DNA of 64,000 bases from Nitrospirota bacterium (GTDB taxonomy: Bacteria; Nitrospirota; Nitrospiria; Nitrospirales; Nitrospiraceae): NCBI GenBank assembly GCA_028876065.1, contig JAGWTI010000002.1, positions 21,696 through 85,695 on the forward strand. Reading direction: 5' to 3'. The first letter of the stretch is position 1; each line of letters opens with the position of its first letter. A program made the translations under genes and the position numbers. The notes under the pieces were generated by a model. It did not search any database and was not told the origin of the DNA. It saw only the letters and a list, made by a program, of their open reading frames with translations. Of this stretch, positions 1 through 11,329 are shown one piece after another.

Positions 1-1249
1 ACCGCCAGGTGTCTGACTGAAACAATCCCAACACATCGCCAAAGGTTCGAAACGCCTTCCTCGCCCGCTCGCAGGCAGCCTGCGAGAGTCCGACTTCCAA
101 TAAACGATTGACGTCGGACCGAAATCGTTGGAATGCCGCAATGGCGATAGCGGTGTTGACGTCATCATCCATTGCCCGTCGGAACGATCCATTGAGCTCT
201 TCGATGAGCGAAGGCAATTTCTCGTCCCCCGTTGCCGACAAAGCAGTGGGTTCGGTCAGTCGTTTAAACAGTCCATAGAAGGCGTCCAGTGTTCGTTTCG
301 CCTCGTCCAACCCCTGATCTGAAAAATCCAGCGGACTCCGATAATGAGTAGCCAAGAGGAAATATCGCAACACCTCTCCGGTCACTGTTTCTGGATATTC
401 CCACTTCTCGAAAATCTCCCGGATCGTGAAGAAATTCCCCAGCGACTTGGACATCTTCTCCTGATTGATCTGCACGAAGCCGTTGTGGATCCAGTAGCGT
501 GCGAATTCTTTTCCCGTGGCGCCGCAGGACTGCGCGATCTCGTTTTCGTGATGGGGGAAAATCAGGTCCGCCCCTCCGCCGTGGATGTCGAAGGTCTCAC
601 CGAGGTGCTTCATGGCCATGGCCGAACATTCGATGTGCCAGCCAGGACGGCCTTGCCCCCAGGGACTGGGCCAAGCCGGCTCACCCGGTTTCGCACCCTT
701 CCACAGGGCAAAATCCATAGGATGCCGCTTGCGTTCATCCACCTCAACGCGAGCGCCAGCCTGCATATCGTCCAGCTTCCGTTTCGAGAGCCGTCCGTAT
801 CCGGAGTATTTGCCCACCTCAAAGTACACGTCTCCATCCACCTGATAGGCTAAGCCCTTCTTCACCAAAGTATCCGTTAAATGGACAATATCGGCCATGT
901 GTTCCGTGGCTTTGGGCTCGACCGTGGCTTGACGAATACCCAGTTTCCCCATGTCTTCATAGTAAGCCCGAATATATTTCTCCGTGATCGTATCGCAGCT
1001 GACCCCCTGTTCATTCGCTCGCTTGATGATCTTGTCATCGACGTCCGTGAAATTCTTGGCAAACTCGACGCGGTAGCCCGAAAACTCTAAATACCGACGA
1101 ATGACATCGAAGACGAGGGCGCTTCTCGCATGTCCCAAATGACAATAGTCATAGACCGTCACGCCACAGACATACATCCTGACGACGCCCGGCGCGAGGG
1201 GCTCAAACGCCTCTTTCTTGCCTGACAGGGTATTGTAGACTTTCAACAT
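1..1249 (-). CDS. cysS: Cysteinyl-tRNA synthetase (3' end cut by the window edge)
   Basis: Charges tRNA-Cys with cysteine in the cytoplasm. The first 416 residues are visible and the C-terminus lies outside the window. Class I synthetase signatures are present: a zinc cysteine near residue 28 (YVCGVTVYD), the HIGH-type motif HLGHA at 37-41, the adenylate-site segments WHIECS and HHENE, and the KMSKSLGN loop from residue 265. The ATG overlaps the TGA of surE (TGATG), so the two genes are translationally coupled. The visible part matches the usual family layout, with no frameshift. Confidence 0.95.
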   Translation of the reverse strand, partial: MLKVYNTLSGKKEAFEPLAPGVVRMYVCGVTVYDYCHLGHARSALVFDVIRRYLEFSGYRVEFAKNFTDVDDKIIKRANEQGVSCDTITEKYIRAYYEDMGKLGIRQATVEPKATEHMADIVHLTDTLVKKGLAYQVDGDVYFEVGKYSGYGRLSKRKLDDMQAGARVEVDERKRHPMDFALWKGAKPGEPAWPSPWGQGRPGWHIECSAMAMKHLGETFDIHGGGADLIFPHHENEIAQSCGATGKEFARYWIHNGFVQINQEKMSKSLGNFFTIREIFEKWEYPETVTGEVLRYFLLATHYRSPLDFSDQGLDEAKRTLDAFYGLFKRLTEPTALSATGDEKLPSLIEELNGSFRRAMDDDVNTAIAIAAFQRFRSDVNRLLEVGLSQAACERARKAFRTFGDVLGLFQSDTWR

Positions 1250-2076
1250 CAGCCCCTGCCCCGCAACACGGCCTTGACGCCGGCGCTTTTTTTGGCGGTC
1301 CTCTTGGGACTGGTTTGGCGCGTCAACAGCGGCTCCCACTGACGGAGCTGATCGAGAGCCCCATAGTTGGTAATGTCCAGGTGAATGGGCGTCACCGACA
1401 CGAATCCTCGTCGCACCGCCTCATGATCGGCGTCCTTTCGCCGCTCCCACGAGACCCTGGTCCCGGCAATCCAATAGTACTTCCGCCCGTGCGGGTCCAC
1501 TTTCTCCACGATGGGGTCGTGAAACCACCGGCGGCTGAGCGACGTGACTTTCACGCCCTTGATCCGGCTCTTCGGGAGATCCGGCACGTTCACATTCGCC
1601 AGCGTTTCGGCCGGCAGCCCATGAATCAGAACGACCCGGGCCACGCGCACCGCATAGGCCGCAGCGACGCCGAACCGAAATGCCGCCCCGCCCTGCCCTG
1701 ATTCCTGCGACACCGCGATCGAGGGAATGCCCAAGATGGTCCCCTCCAGCGCCGCCGAGACCGTACCCGAGTAGGTGACGTCATCGCCGAGGTTTACCCC
1801 GCGATTGATGCCGGAAACGATCAGCGCCGGTGACGACGGCAGAACTTTTTTGAGCGCCAGGTTCACGCAATCGCTGGGCGTGCCGTTGACGGAGAAGACC
1901 TGCCGCTTCACCCGATTCAGCCTCAACGGCTTGTGTAAAGTGAGCGCATGCGCCACGGCCGTCCGTTCCCTGTCCGGAGCCACTACCCAGACATCTCCCA
2001 ACACGCGCAGAGCCTGGGCCAGCGCGTGCAGGCCCGGCGAATCGATTCCATCGTCGTTGGTGACCAGGATTTTCAT
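1249..2076 (-). CDS. surE: 5'/3'-nucleotidase SurE
   Basis: Metal-dependent nucleoside monophosphatase that releases phosphate from 5' and 3' nucleotides; in many bacteria it is linked to stationary-phase survival. The 275-residue protein starts with the metal-binding TNDDG motif (residues 6-10). It carries the family segments NGTPSDCVNLAL and SGINRG, then a basic Lys/Arg-rich tail. It is the first gene of a surE-cysS pair, with a GGAG ribosome site just upstream of the ATG. A Rho-independent terminator ends only about 20 bases before the start codon, which is odd and is treated as a finding. Confidence 0.93.
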   Translation of the reverse strand: MKILVTNDDGIDSPGLHALAQALRVLGDVWVVAPDRERTAVAHALTLHKPLRLNRVKRQVFSVNGTPSDCVNLALKKVLPSSPALIVSGINRGVNLGDDVTYSGTVSAALEGTILGIPSIAVSQESGQGGAAFRFGVAAAYAVRVARVVLIHGLPAETLANVNVPDLPKSRIKGVKVTSLSRRWFHDPIVEKVDPHGRKYYWIAGTRVSWERRKDADHEAVRRGFVSVTPIHLDITNYGALDQLRQWEPLLTRQTSPKRTAKKSAGVKAVLRGRG

Positions 2077-2096
2077 TGCCGCTCCGGACCGGGAAC

Positions 2097-2120
2097 AAAA
2101 AAAGCTGCCGGGGGGCAGCT
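2097..2120 (-). terminator. Rho-independent terminator just upstream of surE
   Basis: On the minus strand, a stem AGCTGCC / GGCAGCT with a four-base loop is followed at once by seven T. It could end transcripts coming from ihfA, merR and tRNA-Pro. It lies so close to the surE start that it could also act as an attenuator for surE-cysS. Only a weak candidate promoter (2134-2162) lies just upstream of the hairpin. Confidence 0.75.
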
Positions 2121-2297
2121 CGAGGCATACACAAAGTTACATGCTCTCTCGTGATACAACAAGGCCAACTTGTGGGTTTTGACCGCCGTCTCACTCAGAG
2201 GCGGTCGGCTCCAGCAAGCTGGATTCTAAGCCCGCTTGCGGCAACAACGCATCCGCCCGCATATAAGTGACGCCGGCGGACCAAGCGAAGCTTGATA

Positions 2298-2374
2298 TGG
2301 TCGGGGCGGCGGGATTTGAACCCACGACCTCTCGCACCCCAAGCGAGTGCGCTACCAGTCTGCGCTACGCCCCG
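2298..2374 (-). tRNA. tRNA-Pro (anticodon GGG)
   Basis: A 77-base cloverleaf with encoded CCA. The acceptor stem CGGGGCG pairs with CGCCCCG (discriminator A), the D arm carries TAGCGCAGACTGG, and the T arm reads GTGGGTTCAAATCC. The anticodon stem CTCGC/GCGAG encloses the loop TTGGGGT. That gives U33, anticodon GGG and G37, as expected for proline. Confidence 0.95.
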
Positions 2375-2437
2375 ACCCATCCGATTTTCAACTCGCCAGC
2401 ACCAGCCGAGACGCCGATGGCTGAACGTCCGATCGCG

Positions 2438-2788
2438 TTACCGATCGTAGGAGTCCATGATCCGCAGGATGGCTTGTAAATTGCCCTTCAAGCGCTTCGC
2501 CACCTCGCGGGGAGAAACCGGCCCTCCCCCGCGTCGCCCCCGACGCCCCCAGAAGCGCTTCACGCCCGCGAGCGTGTGTCCTTCTTCATAGAGCAAACGT
2601 TTGATCTCCAGGACCGTTTCGATATCCCGTTGCATATACAGGCGCTGCTGGCCGCGACTTTTCTTGGGCTTGAGGAAATTAAACTGGGACTCCCAGAAGC
2701 GCAAGACATAGGCCGGAAGCTTGGTGATCTCACTGACCTCTCCAATCTTGTAGAAGAGCTTACTGCCAAGCCTCGGCTCAGCCGCCAT
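2438..2788 (-). CDS. MerR-family transcriptional regulator
   Basis: A 116-residue protein with a winged helix-turn-helix of MerR type: KLFYKIGEVSEITKLP, then VLRFWESQF, then a wing with an RGQQRLY segment. A short helix with basic and glycine-rich stretches follows, and there is no effector domain. Small MerR proteins of this kind commonly sit directly behind ihfA, as here (56 bases downstream). The ATG at 2788 is preferred over upstream TTG codons because a GAGGG site lies 8 bases before it. The target is not evident from the sequence. Confidence 0.85.
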   Translation of the reverse strand: MAAEPRLGSKLFYKIGEVSEITKLPAYVLRFWESQFNFLKPKKSRGQQRLYMQRDIETVLEIKRLLYEEGHTLAGVKRFWGRRGRRGGGPVSPREVAKRLKGNLQAILRIMDSYDR

Positions 2789-2844
2789 CAACAACCCTCT
2801 TATCGTCCACGTACCCGGCGGCCCGGCGAGCAGGGGCTCCGCCT

Positions 2845-3123
2845 TCAGGAATGGTTCACGTACTTCTTAAACACCTGGCTGGGTCGGAAGGTGACCACAC
2901 GGCGCGGCGTGATGCCGATCTCTTCTCCGGTCCTCGGGTTCCGGCCCTTTCTGGCCCCTTTGCTCCGCACCACAAAATTGCCGAACCCGGCGATCTTGAC
3001 CGACTCGCCCTTGTGGAGGACTTCCTTGAGCAGATTCAGGATGAATTCGACGATGTCCGCCGCTTCCTTTTTGGAGACCCCAACCTTCTCGTAGATCTCG
3101 TTGGCGATATCAGCCTTTCTCAT
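2845..3123 (-). CDS. ihfA: Integration host factor alpha subunit / HU-family DNA-binding protein
   Basis: A DNA-bending protein of the HU/IHF family, 92 residues from the ATG at 3123. The start MRKADIANEI aligns with the family N-terminus. An in-frame start at 3156 would add 11 residues and is less likely. The DNA-binding arm is conserved: KIAGFGNFVVR, then KGRNPRTGEEI and ITPRRVVTFRPS. Alpha rather than beta or HU is inferred from the pairing with a downstream merR-type gene. It is preceded by a good promoter at 3205-3233. Confidence 0.9.
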   Translation of the reverse strand: MRKADIANEIYEKVGVSKKEAADIVEFILNLLKEVLHKGESVKIAGFGNFVVRSKGARKGRNPRTGEEIGITPRRVVTFRPSQVFKKYVNHS

Positions 3124-3204
3124 GCCTTCCCCCTGGGCAACGCTCCGAATCTCCACCTAGGTGCGCGGTCTTGACGGCCAGATGCTCCGGTCAATTTTCC
3201 CCAT

Positions 3205-3233
3205 AAATTACGTGAGGTTATCTTTACTGTCAA
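3205..3233 (-). promoter_or_regulatory. Probable sigma70 promoter of ihfA-merR
   Basis: Minus-strand TTGACA and TAATTT separated by 17 bases. Predicted transcription start is near 3198, about 75 bases before the ihfA ATG. Confidence 0.65.
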
Positions 3234-3286
3234 GCGAATTCAAGGATGACCCTCTTCCCCGATATATTTCGTTCGGTGACGGACGC

Positions 3287-4876
<1,590 letters not shown>

Positions 4877-4883
4877 GCCATCC

Positions 4884-6110
4884 TCACGATGCGGTCGGTT
4901 GGTCCAAGCCGAATGCCCCATGCAGCGTGCGCATGGCCAGCTCCAAATATTTCTCCTCGATCACACACGAGATCTTGATCTCGCTGGTGCTGATCATCAT
5001 GATGTTGATCCCCTCCCTTGAGAGGACCTCAAACATGCGGGCCGCCACGCCGGAATGGGACCGCATCCCGACCCCAACCAACGACACCTTGGCAATCGCC
5101 TCGGTGACCGCCACGGATTTCGCCTCGATATCCTTCGCAATGCGTTGCACCAGGCCCACCGCCTTGGCCAAATCCACGCGGGGAACCGTGAACGAGATGT
5201 CGGTCAGCGAGGCCTGGCTCACGTTCTGAATGATCATGTCCACGATGATGTTGGCCTCGGCCACCGGCCCGAAAATCCTGGCCGCCACACCGGGCCGGTC
5301 CGGAACCCCGATGATCGTGATCTTGGCTTGGTTCCGATCGCCGGACACACCGGAGACCGCCACTCGCTCCATATCGGCATCTTCGGTAACCACAAGCGTT
5401 CCCTGCCCCTCCTTGAAACTGGATTGCACTTCCAGCGGCACCCCGTGCTTGGCCGCGAATTCCACCGACCGGCTCTGCAACACCTTGGCCCCCAGACTGG
5501 CCAGCTCGAGCATCTCTTCGTAGGACACCCGGTCCAGACGCCGGGCCGAAGGGACGATGTTGGGATCGGCCGTGTAGACCCCGTCTACGTCGGTATAGAT
5601 GACGCACCGATCCGCTTTGAGCGCCGCCGCCAGCGCGACCGCGGTCAGGTCCGACCCGCCGCGCCCCAGGGTCGTCACGTCGTTCCGCTCGTTGATTCCC
5701 TGGAACCCGGCGACGACCGGGATGATCCCTTCGGCCAAGGCTTCCCGGATTCGCTCCGCCGTCACCCGCGCGATACGCGCCTTGGTGTGGCTGCTGTCCG
5801 TGATGATCCCCACCTGGCGGCCGGTAAACGACCGGGCATTGATCCCGCGTCCGCGCAGGTCCATCGCCAGGAGCGCGATCGTCACCCGCTCGCCGGTGGA
5901 CAGCAACATGTCCAATTCGCGCTCGTCCGGCGCGGCGGTCACTTCTTGCGCCAGACGCAACAGCCGGTCTGTCTCCCCGCTCATGGCGGATAGAACCACG
6001 ACCACGTTGTGCCCGGCCTTCTTGGCGGCCGCCACGCGATCCGCCACGCGATGGATGCGCTCGATGGTGCCGACGGACGTGCCGCCGTATTTCTGGACGA
6101 TCAGGGCCAC
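4884..6110 (-). CDS. lysC: Aspartate kinase
   Basis: Phosphorylates aspartate, the first step toward lysine, threonine and methionine. 408 residues: an amino-acid kinase domain starting with [10 protein letters not shown], with [13 protein letters not shown] and [12 protein letters not shown], then two C-terminal ACT domains from about residue 265 ([13 protein letters not shown], then [15 protein letters not shown]) that usually bind lysine or threonine for feedback control. It lies 17 bases after the upstream gene, and its stop codon overlaps the ribosome site of cimA. Confidence 0.95.
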   Translation of the reverse strand: MALIVQKYGGTSVGTIERIHRVADRVAAAKKAGHNVVVVLSAMSGETDRLLRLAQEVTAAPDERELDMLLSTGERVTIALLAMDLRGRGINARSFTGRQVGIITDSSHTKARIARVTAERIREALAEGIIPVVAGFQGINERNDVTTLGRGGSDLTAVALAAALKADRCVIYTDVDGVYTADPNIVPSARRLDRVSYEEMLELASLGAKVLQSRSVEFAAKHGVPLEVQSSFKEGQGTLVVTEDADMERVAVSGVSGDRNQAKITIIGVPDRPGVAARIFGPVAEANIIVDMIIQNVSQASLTDISFTVPRVDLAKAVGLVQRIAKDIEAKSVAVTEAIAKVSLVGVGMRSHSGVAARMFEVLSREGINIMMISTSEIKISCVIEEKYLELAMRTLHGAFGLDQPTAS

Positions 6111-6127
6111 CGGGCTGCCTTCCTTCC

Positions 6128-7378
6128 TCAGCCCTTGTTGAACAGCCAGCTCATCAGCCGCGACGCGGGCTTGGTTCCGCCCCCGGCCGCCTCGGCGTCG
6201 ACTTCGTTGAAGCCCCCCGTGGCGCGGCCCTTCGTGTCGGTCCCGTCGAACAGGACATAGGGCGCGGGCGGGAGACTGGGTTGGCCCCGCTCGGCCACGA
6301 CATGGTCGCAGATCAACGCCACCCGGTGGGGCCCCAGCTTGGCCAGCCCGTCCAGGATCGGGCCGACGGTCTTCCGATCGAACGCCTCCAACAGGTGCAC
6401 CTTGGCCTTGGCATCGGCCCCGCGCGCCACCTCGCCCGGCACCTTCACGTGAACGTACACAAAATCCTTCTGCCCCAACTCGCTCAACGCGGCCTTGGCC
6501 AGCCCTTCAAAATCAGGGCCTCCCCCCCCCGGAAGATCGGCAGGATTGACCGCCTCGAATCCCGCGCAGATCCCGATCCCGCGGAGCAGCTCTCTGGCCG
6601 ACACGACCGATCCTGTTTTCTGGTACTTGTCGGTCAGCTTCGGCAGCCGCGCCGCCCTGCCTTGCCCCCAGAGCCACAGGCAGTTGGCTGGTTTCTGGCC
6701 TGCCTCCCGCCGCTGGTCGTTCACCGGATGATCCTGCAGGATGAGCAGTGCCGCCTCCATCACTTGCTTCAAAATATCGGCCCCGTCTCCGGCCGGAAGG
6801 AAGGCTCCGATCGGCTGGCCGACCGCGGCACGAGGGTCGTGCGTGATCGCCCGCGCCTTGCCTCCGACCCAGACCAGCAGATGCCGATGGTCCGATCCCG
6901 GATAGAATTGAATCGTCTCGGACCCGAGCTGCTCGTTGACCGACTCCAGCAATTCCCGCGCTTCCTCGATGCCGATCCCGCCCGCCGCCGCATCATCGAG
7001 CACAACCTGCGGGCCGAGCTTCTTGATCTCATCGGTGGCGGCCGCCTTCCCTTTGGGCGCGCTCGGACGGAGCGTCACCATACTGCAGCGGAACGCCACG
7101 TCTTGTTCTCCCAGCGCCACCCCCTGGCTCGCCGCCTCATAGGGTGCCGGCCCGCCGGGATACTTGCGCAGGTCGTAGCCGAACAGCGCCAACTGCCGGA
7201 CCGTCCCGCTTGGCGACAGCCCTTCCGGAAGAATCGTCATCAGCCCCAACTCCCCTTTGCGGGCCAGCTCGTCCATGCGCGCCGTGGTGGCCGCCTGCAA
7301 CGGAGTCTTTCCTCCCAGGTCAGGATGGGCCGTCCCCGCCATCCGCTCGCCATGCAGAATCACATATTTCACAGGCAA
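6128..7378 (-). CDS. Degenerate archaeal-type phosphoglycerate mutase homologue in the threonine operon
   Basis: A 416-residue member of the alkaline-phosphatase superfamily, closest to the archaeal-type cofactor-independent phosphoglycerate mutase (ApgM) and its proposed homoserine-kinase relatives. Overall similarity is clear in [37 protein letters not shown] and DFVYVHVK. However, the active-site motifs are altered. The usual GDGMAD is HGERMAG, the Ser motif GSDVAN is SGTVRQ, PDEAGH is PGEVAR, and the RTHT motif is absent. Only one DH pair remains (CDHVV). It sits between thrC and lysC, where a homoserine kinase would be expected. Catalytic activity is therefore doubtful; family membership is fairly safe. 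Confidence 0.7.
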   Translation of the reverse strand: MPVKYVILHGERMAGTAHPDLGGKTPLQAATTARMDELARKGELGLMTILPEGLSPSGTVRQLALFGYDLRKYPGGPAPYEAASQGVALGEQDVAFRCSMVTLRPSAPKGKAAATDEIKKLGPQVVLDDAAAGGIGIEEARELLESVNEQLGSETIQFYPGSDHRHLLVWVGGKARAITHDPRAAVGQPIGAFLPAGDGADILKQVMEAALLILQDHPVNDQRREAGQKPANCLWLWGQGRAARLPKLTDKYQKTGSVVSARELLRGIGICAGFEAVNPADLPGGGGPDFEGLAKAALSELGQKDFVYVHVKVPGEVARGADAKAKVHLLEAFDRKTVGPILDGLAKLGPHRVALICDHVVAERGQPSLPPAPYVLFDGTDTKGRATGGFNEVDAEAAGGGTKPASRLMSWLFNKG

Positions 7379-7423
7379 CCTTCCCTCGCTGGTCTCATGA
7401 TACCCTCACCATGACCGGCCTCG

Positions 7424-8482
7424 TTACAGGTTCAGCAGGCGGACCACTTCTTCTCGGCTGGCCTTGATCGTGCGGGGTTGGCGCGACACGCTGATGGCCG
7501 TATCCGCATCCTTCAGCCCATGCCCGGTCAACGTGCACACCACCCGATCCCCTTCTTTGAGCTCCCCCTTGCCGTTCAGTTTGATCACGCCCGCGACGGA
7601 CGCCGCTGAAGCCGGCTCGCAGAAGACTCCTTCTTCCGCCGCCACCAGTCCGTAAGCCTTGAGAATCTCCTCGTCCGTCACCAGGTCGATGCCACCCCGC
7701 GACTCCTCCACCGCCTGAAGCGCCCCGGTCCAGCTCGCCGGGTTGCCGATTCTGATCGCCGTGGCCACCGTCTGGGGATCTTCGACGACATGGCCCAACA
7801 CGATCGGCGCGGCGCCGGCGGCTTGAAAACCCATCATGCGCGGCGCCTGTGCAATCTGGCCGGCGCTCCGGTACTCCTTGTAGCCTTTCCAATACGCCGT
7901 GATGTTGCCGGCGTTGCCGACCGGCAGCACGTGAACCGTGGGCGGCCCGCCCAACTGATCGCAGACTTCCATCGCGGCCGTCTTCTGCCCTTCGATGCGA
8001 AAGGGGTTGATCGAGTTGACCAGCTCGATCGGATGGGTCGCGGCCACATCCTTGACGATGGACAGGGCCTGGTCGAAATTCCCTTCGATCTGAATGACCG
8101 TGGCCTGGTGCATCATCGCTTGCGACAACTTGCCCAGCGCGATCTTGCCGGCGGGGATCAAGACATAGACCGCCAGACCGGCGCGGGCGCCGTAGGCGGC
8201 CGCGGACGCGGACGTATTGCCCGTCGAGGCGCAGATGACCGCGCGGGCCCCCGCTTCCAGCGCCTTGGAAATCGCCAGGGTCATCCCCCGGTCCTTGAAT
8301 GACCCGGTCGGATTGGCGCCTTCAAACTTGAGATAGAGCTCGATCCGCGGATTGATCTTGGCGGCCAGACGCTTGGCCGCGATCAACGGCGTGTTTCCTT
8401 CGCCCAAGGTCACGACGGGCGTCGCCTCCGTGACCGGCAGAAACTTCCGGTACTCGTCAATCACTCCGCGCCAAGGCCTCAT
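7424..8482 (-). CDS. thrC: Threonine synthase
   Basis: Pyridoxal-phosphate enzyme converting O-phosphohomoserine to threonine. 352 residues, the short bacterial form without the long N-terminal extension. The PLP lysine is K63 in NPTGSFKDRG. The phosphate-binding loop is visible as PVGNAGNITAYWKG, and SNTSASAAA-type segment CASTGNTSAS follows the lysine. It is cotranscribed with hom 62 bases upstream. Its substrate requires a homoserine kinase, and no ordinary thrB is present in the window. Confidence 0.93.
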   Translation of the reverse strand: MRPWRGVIDEYRKFLPVTEATPVVTLGEGNTPLIAAKRLAAKINPRIELYLKFEGANPTGSFKDRGMTLAISKALEAGARAVICASTGNTSASAAAYGARAGLAVYVLIPAGKIALGKLSQAMMHQATVIQIEGNFDQALSIVKDVAATHPIELVNSINPFRIEGQKTAAMEVCDQLGGPPTVHVLPVGNAGNITAYWKGYKEYRSAGQIAQAPRMMGFQAAGAAPIVLGHVVEDPQTVATAIRIGNPASWTGALQAVEESRGGIDLVTDEEILKAYGLVAAEEGVFCEPASAASVAGVIKLNGKGELKEGDRVVCTLTGHGLKDADTAISVSRQPRTIKASREEVVRLLNL

Positions 8483-8544
8483 GGACGACCTCGGCGGACA
8501 TGGCCGAGAGCTGAATCAAACTGATCTAGGGGGGCTTGCATGGA

Positions 8545-9870
8545 TTACTCGTCTTGCCCCTCGACACGAATCAACGTGGTGGGCTCCGAAATGAAGGCCA
8601 TACGATCGATCTCGCGCAGCGCCGCTTGCACATGCCGCTCCGCCGCCGTGTGAGTCATGATCACGACCGGCACGGTCTGCCCTTCCTTCCGCCCCTTCTG
8701 CAGCACGGAGGAAATGCTGATCCCCTGCTGCCCCAACACGCCGGCGATCTGCGAGAGCACCCCGGGCCGGTCCAGGACCATGAAGCGCAGGTAGTAGAGG
8801 CTCGTGATGTCCTCGATCGGACGCAGGTGCAGCGGGCGGCGCTGCTCCCGCTGAAAGGACGCGGGGGGCACCCGCCCGGAGGCCCCGCGCAGCAGATTCC
8901 GCGCGATGTCGATGACGTCGCTGACCACCGCACTGCCGGTGGGCATCGACCCCGCGCCCTGCCCATAGAGCACCACGTCGTTTACGGCGTCGCCGACGAG
9001 TTGGATGGCATTGTAGACGCCGTCCACCCGGGCGATCGGCGAATCCGAAGGGATCATCGTCGGATGGACCCGGGCTTCGATCTCGCCCTCATGATCGCCG
9101 CGCAAGAACTTGGCGATGCCCAACAGCTTGATGGTATAGCCGAACTCCTTCGCATAGGCGATGTCCAGCGGCGTGAGCTTTTGGATCCCTTCCACGAACA
9201 GATCCTTGACGTTGACCGGGGTGCCGTAGGCCAGGCTCACCATGATGGCCAGCTTGTGGGCGCTGTCGGTGCCCGCCACGTCGAACGTGGGATCGGCTTC
9301 CGCATACCCGGCGCGCTGCGCCTCCGCCAGGACCTCCTGGAAGCCATGCCCCTCCTTCGTCATCCGGCTCAGGATATAGTTGGACGTTCCGTTGATGATG
9401 CCGTAAATGGACAGGATCGTATTGGCGGCCAAGCCTTCGGTCAGGGCGCGGATGACGGGAATTCCGCCGCCGACGCTTGCCTCGAACCCTAGATCCACGC
9501 CATGTCGGGCCGCCGCCTCGAAGATCTCTTCGCCGTGCACCGCCAGCAGGGCTTTGTTGGCCGTCACAACCGACTTGCCGCCCGCCATGGCGCCCAGGAT
9601 CACGCGCTTGGCTATGTCATAACCGCCGATGAGCTCCAACACGATGTCAACGGCCGGATCGTCCAAAACCTGGCGCAGCTCCGTCGTCAGCACGCCAGGC
9701 GGCACAGCCACGCCGCGATCACGGGTAATATCCAAGTCCGCGATACGCACCAGCTCCACCGGTACCCCCACGCGCCGCTGGATCAGCGCGGCGTTCTGCT
9801 GAAGAATCTTCGCCGCGCCGGCTCCGACCGTGCCGAAACCCACCAGTCCCACTCCGATCCGCCGTTTCAC
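8545..9870 (-). CDS. hom: Homoserine dehydrogenase
   Basis: Reduces aspartate semialdehyde to homoserine with NAD(P)H. 441 residues: a Rossmann fold with GFGTVG at 11-16, the catalytic domain with [14 protein letters not shown] and the substrate segment [18 protein letters not shown], and a C-terminal ACT domain from about residue 355 ([20 protein letters not shown]) for threonine feedback. The GTG start overlaps the stop of the aminotransferase gene by four bases (GTGA). Confidence 0.95.
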   Translation of the reverse strand: MKRRIGVGLVGFGTVGAGAAKILQQNAALIQRRVGVPVELVRIADLDITRDRGVAVPPGVLTTELRQVLDDPAVDIVLELIGGYDIAKRVILGAMAGGKSVVTANKALLAVHGEEIFEAAARHGVDLGFEASVGGGIPVIRALTEGLAANTILSIYGIINGTSNYILSRMTKEGHGFQEVLAEAQRAGYAEADPTFDVAGTDSAHKLAIMVSLAYGTPVNVKDLFVEGIQKLTPLDIAYAKEFGYTIKLLGIAKFLRGDHEGEIEARVHPTMIPSDSPIARVDGVYNAIQLVGDAVNDVVLYGQGAGSMPTGSAVVSDVIDIARNLLRGASGRVPPASFQREQRRPLHLRPIEDITSLYYLRFMVLDRPGVLSQIAGVLGQQGISISSVLQKGRKEGQTVPVVIMTHTAAERHVQAALREIDRMAFISEPTTLIRVEGQDE

Positions 9871-11057
9871 TTGGGAGCCTCTTCGTGATGCAGGACCCGC
9901 TTGATCCCGCGGACCGCTTGCCTGATGCGTTGCTCATTCTCGACCAGCGCGAACCGGACATACTCGTCCCCGCCTTCCCCGAAGCCAATCCCCGGCGAGA
10001 CCGCCACTTTGGCCTCCCGCAGCAGCAGCTTCGAGAATTCCAGCGAGCCCAGGCCGCGGAACGGAGCCGGAATGCGGGCCCAGAGGAACATCGTCGCACG
10101 GGGTTTGTCCACGAGCCATCCGATCCGGTTGAGCCCGTCCACCAGTTCGTTCCGCCGCCGCTCGTAGCGGGCCACAATCTCTTTCACGCAATCCTGCGGG
10201 CCGTTCAGCGCAATAATGCTGGCAATCTGGACTGGCTGGAAAATGCCATAGTCCAGATAGCTCTTGATCTTGGCCAAGGCTCCGATGACCTCGCGATTGC
10301 CCACACAAAACCCGACGCGCCAGCCCGGCATGTTGTAGCTCTTCGACAGGGTGTAGAACTCCACCCCGACATCCTTGGCCTCCGGCACCTGCAGCAAGCT
10401 GGGCGCCTTATAGCCGTCGAACACGAGATCCGCATAGGCCAGATCGTGGATTACGATCACATTGTGCTCTTTGGCGAACGCGACCACTTTCTTGAAAAAC
10501 TCCAGGTCCACCACCGCCGTCGTCGGATTATGGGGGAAGTTGATGACCAGAATGCGCGGTCGCGGCTGGGTTTGCCGGTAGACCTGCGTCAAGTCGTGAA
10601 AAAAATCGCTGTCGGGGCGCAATTCGATGCCCCGCACTTCCCCCCCCGCAATGATCATGCTGTACATATGGATGGGATAGGTCGGGGTCGGCGTCAGCAC
10701 GACATCGCCAGGCCCCACCAATGCCAGCGCCAGGTGCGCGATCCCTTCTTTGGACCCGATTGTCACAATCGCTTCGGTTTCCGGGTCCAGATCCACATCG
10801 TAGTTCCGCTTGTACCACCCCGTAATCGCATGGCGCAGCTTGGTGATGCCTTTCGAGGCGGAATAGCGATGGTTCTTAGGATTCCGAGATGCCTCCAACA
10901 ACTTCTCGACAATGTGGTCCGGTGTGGGCTGATCCGGGTTCCCCATGCCGAAATCAATAATATCCTCTCCCCTGTGCCTGGCATCCAGCTTGAGCGCTTG
11001 GACTTGCGCGAATACATAGGGAGGCAACCGTTTAATCCGGTAAAACCCTTCCACCAT
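9867..11057 (-). CDS. Class I/II aminotransferase (AlaC-like)
   Basis: A PLP-dependent aminotransferase of fold type I, 396 residues. Sequence features resemble AlaC and related alanine/aspartate or LL-diaminopimelate aminotransferases: [12 protein letters not shown] near the start, NFPHNPTTA, and the PLP lysine K239 in [16 protein letters not shown]. As first gene of the hom-thrC-lysC-cimA operon it probably transaminates alanine or aspartate, supplying or draining pyruvate or oxaloacetate for the pathway. The exact substrate cannot be told from sequence. Confidence 0.85.
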   Translation of the reverse strand: MVEGFYRIKRLPPYVFAQVQALKLDARHRGEDIIDFGMGNPDQPTPDHIVEKLLEASRNPKNHRYSASKGITKLRHAITGWYKRNYDVDLDPETEAIVTIGSKEGIAHLALALVGPGDVVLTPTPTYPIHMYSMIIAGGEVRGIELRPDSDFFHDLTQVYRQTQPRPRILVINFPHNPTTAVVDLEFFKKVVAFAKEHNVIVIHDLAYADLVFDGYKAPSLLQVPEAKDVGVEFYTLSKSYNMPGWRVGFCVGNREVIGALAKIKSYLDYGIFQPVQIASIIALNGPQDCVKEIVARYERRRNELVDGLNRIGWLVDKPRATMFLWARIPAPFRGLGSLEFSKLLLREAKVAVSPGIGFGEGGDEYVRFALVENEQRIRQAVRGIKRVLHHEEAPK

Positions 11058-11127
11058 CTCCTCAGTTTTTCAATATGTTGTACATACGCCTTGGCGAGTT
11101 TTCGACAAGACATGGAAAAACCACGTT

Positions 11128-11156
11128 ATTTTAATGCAGTATGCCAAAACAGTCAA
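11128..11156 (-). promoter_or_regulatory. Strong sigma70-type promoter of the amino-acid operon
   Basis: Minus-strand TTGACT and TAAAAT with a 17-base spacer. The predicted start is near 11120, giving a leader of about 60 bases with no leader peptide or obvious attenuator. The rest of the 272-base divergent region toward pdxJ is AT-rich. I saw no equally good plus-strand promoter in it. Confidence 0.7.
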
Positions 11157-11329
11157 TTTTAATCCGGAGTTGGATGATTTTTCGGATCGCGCAGCGTTGC
11201 GGTTGATCGACCATTCTCAAGACAGTTTGCTTCTTGCTACCTTCCCAACCTTTTTGCAATAATATCCTAACCTTTTGCAAACTCATGCATTCTACCCTTG
11301 GCTGAACGAAGCGACAGAGGGGAGGGCCT

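Noticed and set aside
2179..2206. Inverted repeat GACCGCC...GGCGGTC after tRNA-Pro
   Set aside because: No T run on either strand and a 14-base loop; too weak to call a terminator.
2195..2380. 61-residue minus-strand ORF
   Set aside because: It is the tRNA-Pro gene and its flank read as protein.
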